A stretch of DNA of 64,000 nucleotides from Trichormus sp. M33_DOE_039 (lineage in GTDB: Bacteria; Cyanobacteriota; Cyanobacteriia; Cyanobacteriales; Nostocaceae), in the NCBI GenBank assembly GCA_015296085.1, contig DVDT01000031.1, positions 144,341 to 208,340 of the forward strand, written 5' to 3'. Each line of letters begins with the position of its first letter. Positions within the stretch are counted from its first letter, which is position 1. The notes under the pieces are model-generated. The model was not told the DNA's origin. It made no database searches and saw only the letters and a program-made list of their open reading frames with translations. The translations under genes were made by a program, and so were the position numbers. Below, in pieces: positions 1 to 9,254 of this stretch.

Positions 1-3000
1 TGGAGAGAGTAGGGGTGTGGGGGGAAGACATTTTCTCGTGATTGACTAAGTTGAAAATCAAGCATTGGTAGATCTTCCCCATGCCCAATTGGTTGTGGAT
101 CTAAATCCACCCGCACACATTTCAGTTCTGGATGTTCGAGTGCAATTACTTTACCCATACCCCAAAGTGCAGATTGTGCTAAACCTGCAACTCTACCTTC
201 TACAGACTGCGCTCCTCTGGTGACTAACCATAACCGAGGCGGTGACGTGAACTCTGTTTTATTCAATGCTTGCAATAGATGTAAGGTGCTGCCACAACTT
301 TGTCTAGATGCAACTTTTAAATCTTGAATTGTGAGTGCGTCAGATGTATCCAAACTCCAGCAATGTACTACGCCAAATAAAGCTGTTTCACTATGACTAA
401 TTCTTGTGCATAGTTGCTGAAAATGCTCTGGTTGCATGGGATTGAGCATCAAAGTTTGCCCATCCAATAATTTATATTCTTCACCAGAGAACGCCAGAGT
501 GCAGATATCACCCTTTGCTCGCAACTGCGTAGCCAGTTTTTCCCCTAATCCTTGCGCGTCAGCTAAGACAAGCCAATGCTTGGACTTAGATGCAGCAACA
601 GTTTCGGGAATTGGGGTTGCTTGTGCCACTATCACAGATTGCTGGTGAAAACTGCCTTGAGTGGCTTGTGTTAAGGGTAAGGTAACGGCTGTTTGATACC
701 CCTGCTTGAGTAAAACTTGCTGCCATTGCTCACTCGTCAACAGAGGATAATGAGGACGTAAATCAATATCGTTAAATCGCCACCAACCTTCAGTTAAACC
801 AAAGGTCAAGTCTAGCCAAGCTTGGGGAATAGTTCCTTCTAACAGGATGAGTAATCCTTGCGGTGCTAACAACTGTCGGATATTTTGCAAAGTTTGTCCT
901 AAATCTTGGGTGGCGTGAAGGACGTTAGCTGCTACCACCAAATCGTATTGATGAGACTCAAACCCCTGTGGCTTTAATTCTTGTTCAATGTCTAAGACTT
1001 GATAGCGCACAAAAGGATAGTCGCGGAATTTCTTTTGGGCTTGGGTAGTGAAGCGGGGTGATAAATCTGTAAAGACGTATTCTGTTTGCTGGGCTGGTAG
1101 ATTTGGCAGAATATAAGCGGTAGTTCCTCCCGTACCCGCACCGATTTCTAGAATTCGCACACCACGATTTTGAGGTAACTGTGCTAAAGCTGATGAAATA
1201 GCCTGCTGCACTAGGCTATTAAGTACCTGTGAGCCTGGAGAATCCTGATAAACCTGGGTGGCGGTGGTCATATCACCGTCAGGAAAGAGCAATTGCAGAG
1301 GGTCACAGTTCCCTTGCAGGACTGATGCAAGTTTAGTTGCACAACGTCCTAATAGTGTTAACTCGGCTCTAGCGTGGGAATATTTCGCCAGCAGCAGACT
1401 AAGTTGGGTATCTGGGTTAGACTCTGGCGGTATGTGTACTACCTGCCATTGAAAGTCATGGTGTTGCAAATAACCTGCTTGCGCCAAAATCTCTAATAGG
1501 CGATGTACCAATCTATGGTGACGATTGACTACTCCCAATTGAGTGATGATATCTACTGTAGTGAAGTGTTGCCCAAGTTGAAATTTCCGCCCCATCTCTG
1601 CAAAAGCATGAATGATATAGGCAACGCTTAAGGCTTCCATCTGGGTGAAGACTTGCTGATATTCAGACCAGTCAACACGGGTCAGTATTTCAGGTAAATA
1701 GGAATCTATTTTAACACTGATTTCCTCTGGAGATAACAAGTAATTTGGGGTGAATTGTGAACTGCTAAAGTGGAATTTTCGCCGCCATGCCACTTGATAG
1801 AGCCACTTCTGCCAGGAGTCGGGGACTGTATTGAGCAGGCGCGATCGCTTCAATTGGAGTCCCTGCACATCGACTATGCTTAGTCCATCATCAGTATAAA
1901 GTCTGACATTGCCACTAATCAATTCTTGATTTTTATCTGAGTTAATTTCTGCTTGACTCCAAACCAGATTTCCCGGATGACGATGAATCTGCAAACGCTC
2001 GATGGCTACTGGTAAGTAAGTATTTTGTTGATTCTGAAGTAGTAAGGCTGCACCTAAAACTTGAAAGCCTGCATCTAAAATAATCGGATGCAGTTGGTAA
2101 TGTTGATCCGCCAAAGTTTCAGCTAACTGTATCTGACCCATAGCTAAACCAGGCGCATACCAGAGTTCTTGGATAGCCTGAAAACTAGAGCCATAGTCAA
2201 TTCCTCTATCTCGACACTGTTGATAGTAGACGAGAGGTGCAATATTTTCGTGACATTGAGATTGCAATCTTGTTAAGTCAATTGGGAGAGGTTCAGTAAA
2301 ATTCTCACTCCGTAGTAGTTTACCTGTAGCGTGGAGTGTCCATACTGACTCATCATTTGTAATATTTTCACTGCTGAAAATTTGAAAAGAGTAACCAGTA
2401 TCACCTTGAATTAGGCTGATTTGTAGTGTTACGGCTGTTTCCAGCAAAGTCAGTGGTTGCAAAATACTGACATCTTCCAATACCAAGTTTGGAGATTTAT
2501 ACAGTTGATAACCGGCAGCCAAAGCCATTTCTAAGTAAGCTGTAGCAGGTACAATCACCTCATCAAAAACGCGATGATCTGCCAGATACGCAGGTTGATT
2601 TTTGCTAATCTGTGACTGGAAGCAGATTTCCTTGAGACCCGCTAAATTCAACCTTTGACCAAGGAGGGGGTGCTGTTGACCCTGAATTAACTTTAGTTGA
2701 TGCAGCGGCGAGACTGTCTCTATCCAATAGCGTTGTCTTTGGAAAGGATAAGTAGGTAAAGAAACTCGTTCACAGTCGGGGTAGCGATAAAATTCACCCC
2801 AATTAATAGCTATTCCTCGGACATACAACGCCGCCAAACTGTCTATAATTTGTTGCCAGTCGCCTTTTTTGGGATGCAAACTAGGCAACCAAACTCCTAC
2901 TCCATCCGGTAAGCACTGGCGACCCATCCCGATTAAGGTAGGTTTCGCACCAATTTCGACAAACACCTCATACCCTTGCTGATGCAGTAACTTCATGCTG

Positions 3001-5387
3001 GCAGCAAATTGTACAGGTTGGCGGATATGATGCACCCAATACTTAGGTGTAGCGATATCTGCTGTCGCAATTTGTCCCGTCAGATTGGAAATTAGGGGAG
3101 TTTTAGGAGACGAATATTGTACTGTCTTTGCTATCTGCTCAAAATCCTCTAACATTGCTTCCATCAAGGGAGAATGGAAGGCGTGGGAAACCTGTAAAGG
3201 CTTAATTTGTATGCCTTGATTTGTCAGTTCTTGACAAACAGTCTCGACCGCTTGACGTTTACCTGAGATCACAAGACTTTCTGCACCGTTATAAGCTGCG
3301 ATCGCAATTTGTTCACCATAGGGTTGAATAGCTGATAACACTGTCGGCTCATCTGCTAGCACAGCCGCCATTGCACCATCCGACGGTAACGCCTGCATTA
3401 ATCTACCCCGTGCAGCGATGAGTTTTAAACCATCTTCTAAGCTGAACACTCCCGCAATACAAGCGGCGACATATTCACCAACACTGTGACCCATAACCGC
3501 TGAGGGTTCTATCCCCCACGATTGCCAGAGTTTAGCTAGGGCGTATTCTAATGCGAATAGAGCGGGTTGGGTGTAAGCAGTTTCGTTGATTGGGGATTGG
3601 GGACTGGGGATTGGGGATTGGGGATTGGGGATTGGGGATTGGGGATAAAGAATTTCTAATAAGGGTGTTTCTAGGTAGGGTTGGAGGATTTGGTTGCAGT
3701 GGTCTAGGATGCGGCGAAATGTGGGCTGAGTTTCGTAGAGATGCCGTCCCATGTCCACGTACTGCGAACCTTGTCCTGTAAATAGAAAGGCTACTTTGGG
3801 ACGTTTCCGAGTAGTGATTTTTCCCTGAAAGACTCCAGGCGCGTCTTGTTTTGCTAAAAATGCGACTAATTGCTCTTGTAGTTGGATTGTAGAGTCAGAA
3901 GTAATTGCTAACCGATAATCAAAATGGCTACGTCCAACACCAGTAGTAAAGCAAATATCTGTTAATGATAATTGTGGATGATTTTGCAGATATTCTTGGT
4001 AACTCTGCACCAGTTCTTGCAGTGCCTTTTCACTCTTAGCGGATAAAGTCAGCAGTTGTAGCGAATGCTCGTTGATTTCTTTCTTTTGCTTTTTGCCTTT
4101 TAAATTTTGCCCTTCCAAGACAACGTGAGCATTAGTCCCACCAAAGCCGAAGGAACTCACACCTGCTATGAGACTTTCACCTCCAGACCAAGACTCTAGT
4201 TTTTGCTGGACTCTTAGAGGTAATTTATCGAAGGGAATGTAAGGGTTGGCTTCTTGGAAATGCAGACTTGGCGGGATTTCCCCATGTTTTAGAGAGAGGG
4301 CAACTTTAATTAATCCCGCAATCCCGGCGGCGGCTTCGGTATGACCAATATTGGTTTTGACTGAACCTAAAGCACAGTATTCTCCTGGGGGGCGGCCTTC
4401 ACTTAAGACCTTACCTAAAGCTTTAACTTCGATGGGATCGCCTAATTTTGTGCCTGTACCGTGAGCTTCTATATACTGTACTTGACCAGGGGCAACTCCG
4501 GCTTGACGGTAGGCTTCTCTGAGTACGGCTTCTTGTGCTAGAGAATTAGGTGCGGTAATGCCATTACTGCGACCATCTTGATTCACGGCACTACCGCGAA
4601 TAGTGGCATAAATGCGATCGCCATCTGCTATGGCTTGAGATAGTAGTTTCAACACCACAACTCCAGCCCCTTCACTCCGTACATAGCCATTAGCCCGACT
4701 ATCAAAGGCTTTACACCTGCCATCGGCAGCCATAAAGCCACCTTTGGAGAAGGTGACTGTCACCCAAGGAGAAGCCATGATATTGACACCCCCAGCTACA
4801 GCCAAGGTAGATTCACCATTCCGCAAACTTTGACAAGCTAGGTGAACTGCAACCAGAGAGGAGGAACAAGCGGTGTCAATGGCAATACTTGGGCCTGTGA
4901 GGTTCAAGGTATAGGAAATCCGGTTAGCAGCTAAAGAACAAGCTGTTCCTGTACCTGCGTAACCATTTAAGTTCACAGGGTTTTGGAATCTTAGTTTATC
5001 GTAGTCAAATGTCGAAATCCCCACAAACACACCCGTAGGTGTGCCTGTCAGTCCTTCGGGGTTTTGTCCCGCATCTTCTAAGGCTTCCCAAGTGGTTTCT
5101 AGTAACAACCGATGTTGAGGGTCTACACTTGCGGCTTCTCTGGGGGCAATACTAAAAAAATGTGGGTCAAATTGATCTATTTGCTCTAAAAAACCGCCCC
5201 ATCGCGTGGACATTTTGTCTGGTGTTGCTGGGTCTGAATCATAAAACGCATCTATATCCCAGCGTGTCTTCGGCACTTCGGTAATGGCATCAATCCCATG
5301 ACGCAGTAAATGCCAGAAGGCCTCTGAATTTTTCGCCCCAGGAAAACGACATCCTATTCCAATAATCGCGATGGGTTCTCTATCCAT
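1..5387 (-). CDS. Type I polyketide synthase, KS-AT-DH-cMT-KR, partial (C-terminus off left edge)
   Basis: Extends an acyl chain with a malonyl unit, then reduces and C-methylates it. The start ATG at 5387 begins MDREPIAIIGIGCRFPG, the usual KS opening, and the frame stays open to base 1 (about 1795 codons). KS: DTACSSSLVA with active Cys about 174, HGTGT, and NIGH. AT: GHSVGE with Ser about 635; HAFH near residue 738 indicates malonyl-CoA. DH: HPLLG and HRVFDEVIVP (Asp where Gly is commonest), then DAGFQ. C-methyltransferase: LEIGAGTGG near residue 1420. The N-terminal part of a KR follows to the edge. A proline-rich insert made of 7-bp repeats sits before the AT serine, in frame. It is the third gene of an apparent operon, 59 nt after the P450. 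ACP and any later domains lie outside the window. Known: cMT-bearing modules give alpha-methyl chains. Inferred: it extends the FAAL-loaded fatty acid. Confidence 0.93.
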   Translation of the reverse strand, partial: MDREPIAIIGIGCRFPGAKNSEAFWHLLRHGIDAITEVPKTRWDIDAFYDSDPATPDKMSTRWGGFLEQIDQFDPHFFSIAPREAASVDPQHRLLLETTWEALEDAGQNPEGLTGTPTGVFVGISTFDYDKLRFQNPVNLNGYAGTGTACSLAANRISYTLNLTGPSIAIDTACSSSLVAVHLACQSLRNGESTLAVAGGVNIMASPWVTVTFSKGGFMAADGRCKAFDSRANGYVRSEGAGVVVLKLLSQAIADGDRIYATIRGSAVNQDGRSNGITAPNSLAQEAVLREAYRQAGVAPGQVQYIEAHGTGTKLGDPIEVKALGKVLSEGRPPGEYCALGSVKTNIGHTEAAAGIAGLIKVALSLKHGEIPPSLHFQEANPYIPFDKLPLRVQQKLESWSGGESLIAGVSSFGFGGTNAHVVLEGQNLKGKKQKKEINEHSLQLLTLSAKSEKALQELVQSYQEYLQNHPQLSLTDICFTTGVGRSHFDYRLAITSDSTIQLQEQLVAFLAKQDAPGVFQGKITTRKRPKVAFLFTGQGSQYVDMGRHLYETQPTFRRILDHCNQILQPYLETPLLEILYPQSPIPNPQSPIPSPQSPINETAYTQPALFALEYALAKLWQSWGIEPSAVMGHSVGEYVAACIAGVFSLEDGLKLIAARGRLMQALPSDGAMAAVLADEPTVLSAIQPYGEQIAIAAYNGAESLVISGKRQAVETVCQELTNQGIQIKPLQVSHAFHSPLMEAMLEDFEQIAKTVQYSSPKTPLISNLTGQIATADIATPKYWVHHIRQPVQFAASMKLLHQQGYEVFVEIGAKPTLIGMGRQCLPDGVGVWLPSLHPKKGDWQQIIDSLAALYVRGIAINWGEFYRYPDCERVSLPTYPFQRQRYWIETVSPLHQLKLIQGQQHPLLGQRLNLAGLKEICFQSQISKNQPAYLADHRVFDEVIVPATAYLEMALAAGYQLYKSPNLVLEDVSILQPLTLLETAVTLQISLIQGDTGYSFQIFSSENITNDESVWTLHATGKLLRSENFTEPLPIDLTRLQSQCHENIAPLVYYQQCRDRGIDYGSSFQAIQELWYAPGLAMGQIQLAETLADQHYQLHPIILDAGFQVLGAALLLQNQQNTYLPVAIERLQIHRHPGNLVWSQAEINSDKNQELISGNVRLYTDDGLSIVDVQGLQLKRSRLLNTVPDSWQKWLYQVAWRRKFHFSSSQFTPNYLLSPEEISVKIDSYLPEILTRVDWSEYQQVFTQMEALSVAYIIHAFAEMGRKFQLGQHFTTVDIITQLGVVNRHHRLVHRLLEILAQAGYLQHHDFQWQVVHIPPESNPDTQLSLLLAKYSHARAELTLLGRCATKLASVLQGNCDPLQLLFPDGDMTTATQVYQDSPGSQVLNSLVQQAISSALAQLPQNRGVRILEIGAGTGGTTAYILPNLPAQQTEYVFTDLSPRFTTQAQKKFRDYPFVRYQVLDIEQELKPQGFESHQYDLVVAANVLHATQDLGQTLQNIRQLLAPQGLLILLEGTIPQAWLDLTFGLTEGWWRFNDIDLRPHYPLLTSEQWQQVLLKQGYQTAVTLPLTQATQGSFHQQSVIVAQATPIPETVAASKSKHWLVLADAQGLGEKLATQLRAKGDICTLAFSGEEYKLLDGQTLMLNPMQPEHFQQLCTRISHSETALFGVVHCWSLDTSDALTIQDLKVASRQSCGSTLHLLQALNKTEFTSPPRLWLVTRGAQSVEGRVAGLAQSALWGMGKVIALEHPELKCVRVDLDPQPIGHGEDLPMLDFQLSQSRENVFPPHPYSL
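3588..3647. repeat. Heptanucleotide tandem repeat (STRR type) inside the PKS AT domain
   Basis: Eight consecutive GGGG blocks are spaced 7 bp apart (unit GGGGATT, one GGGGACT), complement CCCCAAT/CCCCAGT. This unit resembles the STRR heptamers described in heterocystous cyanobacteria. On the minus strand it is read in frame as a Pro/Ser/Gln/Asn/Ile-rich stretch of about 20 residues, just before the ETAYTQPALFA helix of the AT domain. Confidence 0.9.
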
Positions 5388-5446
5388 TTTACTTCTCTCT
5401 AACTGGGATGTTGCTAGCTAAAATTTTGAATAATTGCTCGTTTTAT

Positions 5447-6712
5447 TTATATGGGGGTAAAGCTCACTGGGAGGGATTTCAGTCCCCGAAGAATAATTTT
5501 TTTATGCCACTCTAGTTGGTCTGTAGCCAGTTGGAGATCAGGGAATCTTTGTATCAGTGTATTAATAGCAATCTGGGTTTGAACTCTTGCTAAGACGTTG
5601 CCTAAACAGGCATGAATACCATAACTAAAAGCCAGGTGACGATTATTCTGGCGGGTAATATCGAGTTGATCAGGATAGGGAAATTGCACCGGATCTCGGT
5701 GGGCAGATCCCATACAGACAAAGACCTGTTGACCTTTGCGAATGGTTTTACCACCGATTTCTACATCTTCAATTGCTGTTCTGACTGTTAATTGCACTGG
5801 GCTATCATAGCGTAGTAGTTCTTCTACTGCACTTTCTATTAGTATTGGTGCTTGTTGGAGTTTTGCCATTTGTTCAGGGTGACGCAGCAAAGCCAAAACA
5901 CCGTTACTAATGAGTTTGACTGTGGTTTCGTGACCAGCAGCAAATAATAATATACAAGTCCCTAATAGTTCTTCTTCCGTTAATTTATCTTGGTCATCTC
6001 TAGCTGCGATTAAGGCACTGAGAAGATCGTTTTGACGCTGCTGACGACGCTGGCTAATCAAGTTGTGGAAATACTCGGCCAAATCAACCACTACTCGATT
6101 GAGATGTTCAAAGACATCTATCGACATCATCGGGTCTAAGCAAAGCACCACATCATCAGACCACTTTTGCAACTGGTCGCGGTCTTCTGGGGGGATACCT
6201 AGCATTTGGGCAATGACTACAACCGGTAAAGGGTGAGCTAAGTCTGCCACAACATCAAATTTACCAACACTTGCTACTTGATCCAGCTTTGCATTCACTA
6301 CTTCTTGAATGTAAGGACGCAAATTTTCTACTATCTGCGGTGTGAAGGCTTTACTTGCTAGTCTTTGTAACCGAGTATGGTCTGGCGGATCCATGAATAG
6401 CATCCATTTGCTGGTAATACGTCCTAGGGGGCCAAGTTCTCCCTGTGTTTCTCGGAATCGAATGTCTTGGTAATTTCCCCATCGGCGCATATCCACGCTA
6501 AAACGAGGATCGCGCAAAATCGCTATAGCATCCGCATAACGGGTAATTACCCAAACACCCATGAAACTGAAATGGATGGGATCTTGCGATCGCAATCTTT
6601 CATAGTATTGATAGGGGTTATTCCTAAACTCAGCGAGAAAAGGATTGAATAACGGTTTTTGGCTGTTACCGTTACTAATGGCTGCTACGGAAGAGTGAGC
6701 GACTGACTCCAT
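5447..6712 (-). CDS. Cytochrome P450 (CYP107-like) of the lipopeptide cluster
   Basis: Heme monooxygenase of 421 residues, normal length for soluble bacterial P450s. Visible signatures: I-helix AAGHETT near residue 243, ExxR in VEELLRYD, and the heme loop FSYGIHACLG with thiolate Cys 369. There is no membrane anchor. The ATG lies 1 nt after the FAAL-ACP stop and the PKS follows 59 nt downstream, so all three are probably co-transcribed. Known: P450s in such clusters hydroxylate a carrier-bound or released acyl or peptide chain. Inferred: oxidation of the fatty acyl chain or the finished peptide. The substrate cannot be read from sequence. Confidence 0.93.
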   Translation of the reverse strand: MESVAHSSVAAISNGNSQKPLFNPFLAEFRNNPYQYYERLRSQDPIHFSFMGVWVITRYADAIAILRDPRFSVDMRRWGNYQDIRFRETQGELGPLGRITSKWMLFMDPPDHTRLQRLASKAFTPQIVENLRPYIQEVVNAKLDQVASVGKFDVVADLAHPLPVVVIAQMLGIPPEDRDQLQKWSDDVVLCLDPMMSIDVFEHLNRVVVDLAEYFHNLISQRRQQRQNDLLSALIAARDDQDKLTEEELLGTCILLFAAGHETTVKLISNGVLALLRHPEQMAKLQQAPILIESAVEELLRYDSPVQLTVRTAIEDVEIGGKTIRKGQQVFVCMGSAHRDPVQFPYPDQLDITRQNNRHLAFSYGIHACLGNVLARVQTQIAINTLIQRFPDLQLATDQLEWHKKIILRGLKSLPVSFTPI

Positions 6713-6713
6713 T

Positions 6714-8846
6714 TCAAGTATCCTTAGCTGTGCTAACTTTCTCCAGTGTTGGGGAAAAACTTATTTGTTGTGTTAGGTGTTCAGCAAGTGCCTCAATGCT
6801 GGGATAGTCCCAAAATATGGTGGGTTCTAGTTCACAGCCTAACCATGCGGATAATTCATCTGTCATACTGACTGCGACTGATGAATCTAAACCATAGTGA
6901 GCAAAGGGTTCTTGTGTGTCTATTTCATCTGGTGGCATTTTTAAGGATATGGCTAGATGTGTGACTAACCAGGTTTTAATTTTTTCAGAGGTAAAAATAG
7001 AGTTAGCGGTGGCTTGTTCTCCTTGAGCAGTATTGTGTGCGGCTTGTTGGACGTATTGCCAAAGGGCTTCTAAAGAGGCTTGCAGTTCTGCTAATTCCAG
7101 TTGTTGGAGATTGGCTTGCCACTCTCCGATAATATCTAGAGTTTTAGCTAAAAACCCATTCCTACAGGCTTGACGTTGAATCTTCCCACTGGAGGTTTTA
7201 GGAATGCTGGCTGTTTTGAGTAATACGACTGCATAAACTTGGAGTTCATGTTGTTGTGAGACTGCTTGCCGGATTGCTCCCACTATTTCATCTACATTTA
7301 GCTGACGGATGTAACTCCGTTCAACTTCTTGAGCAATGACTAACCTTTCTTCACCTGCGACGGTGATGGAAAAGGCTGCACCACATCCAGAACGTAAGGC
7401 TGGATGACTGTTTTGGATAGTTAATTCGATGTCTTGGGGATAGTGGTTTTGTCCCCGAATAATGATTAAATCTTTGATCCGACCAGTGACAAATAATTCG
7501 CCATTGTAGATAAATCCTAAGTCTCCAGTGCGGAGAAATGTCCCTTCTTTGGTATCCGCTAGATAAGCTTGAAATGTCTCTTGAGTAGCCTCTGGACGTT
7601 GCCAGTAACCAGCAGCGACGTTTGCACCTGATACCCAGATTTCACCGACTTCTTGGGGGCTACATTGGGTCAGGGTTTCTGGGTGTGCGATCGCAATTTT
7701 CTGTTCTAACCAAGTCTTTCCACAGCTAACTATTTGTCTAGTTTCTGGTTGTTGTTCATTAGTAACTACAACTTGATGTTGTTCAATAGCTGACTTGTCA
7801 ATATTCAAAACCAAGGGTGCAGTTGTTTTCTCGCCCCCAGAGACTAACAAGGTAGTCTCAGCCATCCCATAGCAAGGATAAAAAGCCTCCTTCCTAAAAC
7901 CACAAGGCTTAAATTTGGCTGCAAATTTCTCTAGGGTTTCTGCTTGCACTGGTTCTGCACCGTTGAAGGCTAATTCCCAACTACTCAAATCCAAGCTAGC
8001 TATCTGTTCGGGGGTGACTTTACTCACACATAATTCGTAGGCGAAGTTGGGGCCGCCACTGGTAGTAGCTTGATAATGTGAAATAGCTTGCAGCCAACGA
8101 ATAGGTTTCTGGAGAAAAGCTACTGGTGACATAAAATAGCAGGATGTTCCGAGATATAGAGGCTGAAGAATATTCCCAATTAGCCCCATGTCGTGATACA
8201 AGGGCAACCACCCCACCACAATGGTTTTATCGGTATGTTGATAAGCCTGCTGAATCATACGCTGGTTGTACAGCACGTTGCCATGAGTGATCATGACTCC
8301 TTTTGGCTTACCTGTAGAACCGGATGTGTATTGGAGAAAGGCTAGGGTATCACTGTTGATTTGGGGTAGTTGCCAATCTGAAACAAGGCTAACGTCAATA
8401 TTGTCAGTTGCTAGCCATTGCATTGCAGCTAATTCTGGGGCTTGCTGCAACCATTCCTGCTGATTTTGTAGTAAAGCCTTGGTGGTGAGAACTACTGTTG
8501 CCTGCGTATCTGCCACGATCGCCTGGAGTCTTGTGAGTTTCTGGTTACGTCGCGGCGGATAGGCTGGAACAGCTACTAATTGGGCATATAAGCAGCCAAA
8601 AAATGCACTGATGAATTCTAATCCTGGTGGATATAGTAAAAGAGCGCGTTCACCTTTGGCTGCGAGAGTTTGTAACTTAGTGGCGATTGAGCGAGCCTCT
8701 TGTGCTAACGCTTGATAGGTCAAGCTTTGGGCTTCTGTTTCGCCATCCTGCAAAAACGTAAAAGCTGTTCTGCACGGATGCTGAAAGGCTCTAGATTGCA
8801 GGAGGTCTACTAAAGTCGTAGTTTCTTGCAAAATTATTGAGTTCAA
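6714..8846 (-). CDS. Fatty acyl-AMP ligase fused to acyl carrier protein (FAAL-ACP)
   Basis: Activates a free fatty acid as acyl-AMP and loads it onto its own carrier domain, starting a lipopeptide or polyketide line. Residues 1 to about 600 are a FAAL-type adenylate-forming domain (YTSGSTGKPKG near 170, the GWLPLYHDMGLIG region, YPCYGMAETT, then TGRIKDLIIIRGQNHYPQDIE). Residues 630-700 are a carrier domain with GLDSS (Ser 655 is the expected phosphopantetheine site). The start is TTG with no clear Shine-Dalgarno, so the true start may differ slightly. It is the first gene of the leftward operon. Inferred: it supplies the lipid tail for the PKS/NRPS product. Chain length is not predictable from sequence. 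Confidence 0.93.
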   Translation of the reverse strand: MNSIILQETTTLVDLLQSRAFQHPCRTAFTFLQDGETEAQSLTYQALAQEARSIATKLQTLAAKGERALLLYPPGLEFISAFFGCLYAQLVAVPAYPPRRNQKLTRLQAIVADTQATVVLTTKALLQNQQEWLQQAPELAAMQWLATDNIDVSLVSDWQLPQINSDTLAFLQYTSGSTGKPKGVMITHGNVLYNQRMIQQAYQHTDKTIVVGWLPLYHDMGLIGNILQPLYLGTSCYFMSPVAFLQKPIRWLQAISHYQATTSGGPNFAYELCVSKVTPEQIASLDLSSWELAFNGAEPVQAETLEKFAAKFKPCGFRKEAFYPCYGMAETTLLVSGGEKTTAPLVLNIDKSAIEQHQVVVTNEQQPETRQIVSCGKTWLEQKIAIAHPETLTQCSPQEVGEIWVSGANVAAGYWQRPEATQETFQAYLADTKEGTFLRTGDLGFIYNGELFVTGRIKDLIIIRGQNHYPQDIELTIQNSHPALRSGCGAAFSITVAGEERLVIAQEVERSYIRQLNVDEIVGAIRQAVSQQHELQVYAVVLLKTASIPKTSSGKIQRQACRNGFLAKTLDIIGEWQANLQQLELAELQASLEALWQYVQQAAHNTAQGEQATANSIFTSEKIKTWLVTHLAISLKMPPDEIDTQEPFAHYGLDSSVAVSMTDELSAWLGCELEPTIFWDYPSIEALAEHLTQQISFSPTLEKVSTAKDT

Positions 8847-9254
8847 GTTTTTACACGCAAAAACGAAAAATTAAGTTTCTTAAAAGCTGTTTAAACGCAC
8901 ATAGTATCTTTAATACCACAAATTTGATCCAGATCAAGCTATTAGGCGTTTTAATTTTGCCAAGTTAATTTTTTTTATAGTCATAAATGACACAGATATA
9001 TTGGCATAGAACCCTGGTACGAATTATTAAAGAAGCATTAAAGTTTTTTTAAAATCAAGAGATTTAGGAAAATCCCATAACTGAATAGCACAGCAACAAA
9101 TGTAGTAAACAACACTTTTGTATACTGGGTTAAACTGTAATTTTATACATCGGATGCTTGTGGTAAGTTTTGTTTCAAAAAATACTAGTATGTAACCACT
9201 GAGGAGTAGTAACAAAGCTATTTGCCTGTTACTTGCTGCCTACTACACTAATGA
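8847..9254. other. Intergenic, upstream of the FAAL-P450-PKS operon
   Basis: AT-rich, about 400 bp. It must hold the promoter of the leftward biosynthetic operon and the 3' end of the dynamin gene. No convincing gene or palindromic operator was seen. The short minus-strand frame at 9027-9215 has no coding character. Confidence 0.6.

Noticed and set aside
3590..3781. Plus-strand frame reading Gly/Asp/Trp repeats
   Set aside because: Product of the heptamer tract antisense to the PKS; the minus-strand PKS frame is clearly the coding one.
9027..9215. 62-codon minus-strand frame in the FAAL upstream region
   Set aside because: Composition is that of AT-rich noncoding DNA; no ribosome site or recognisable motif.
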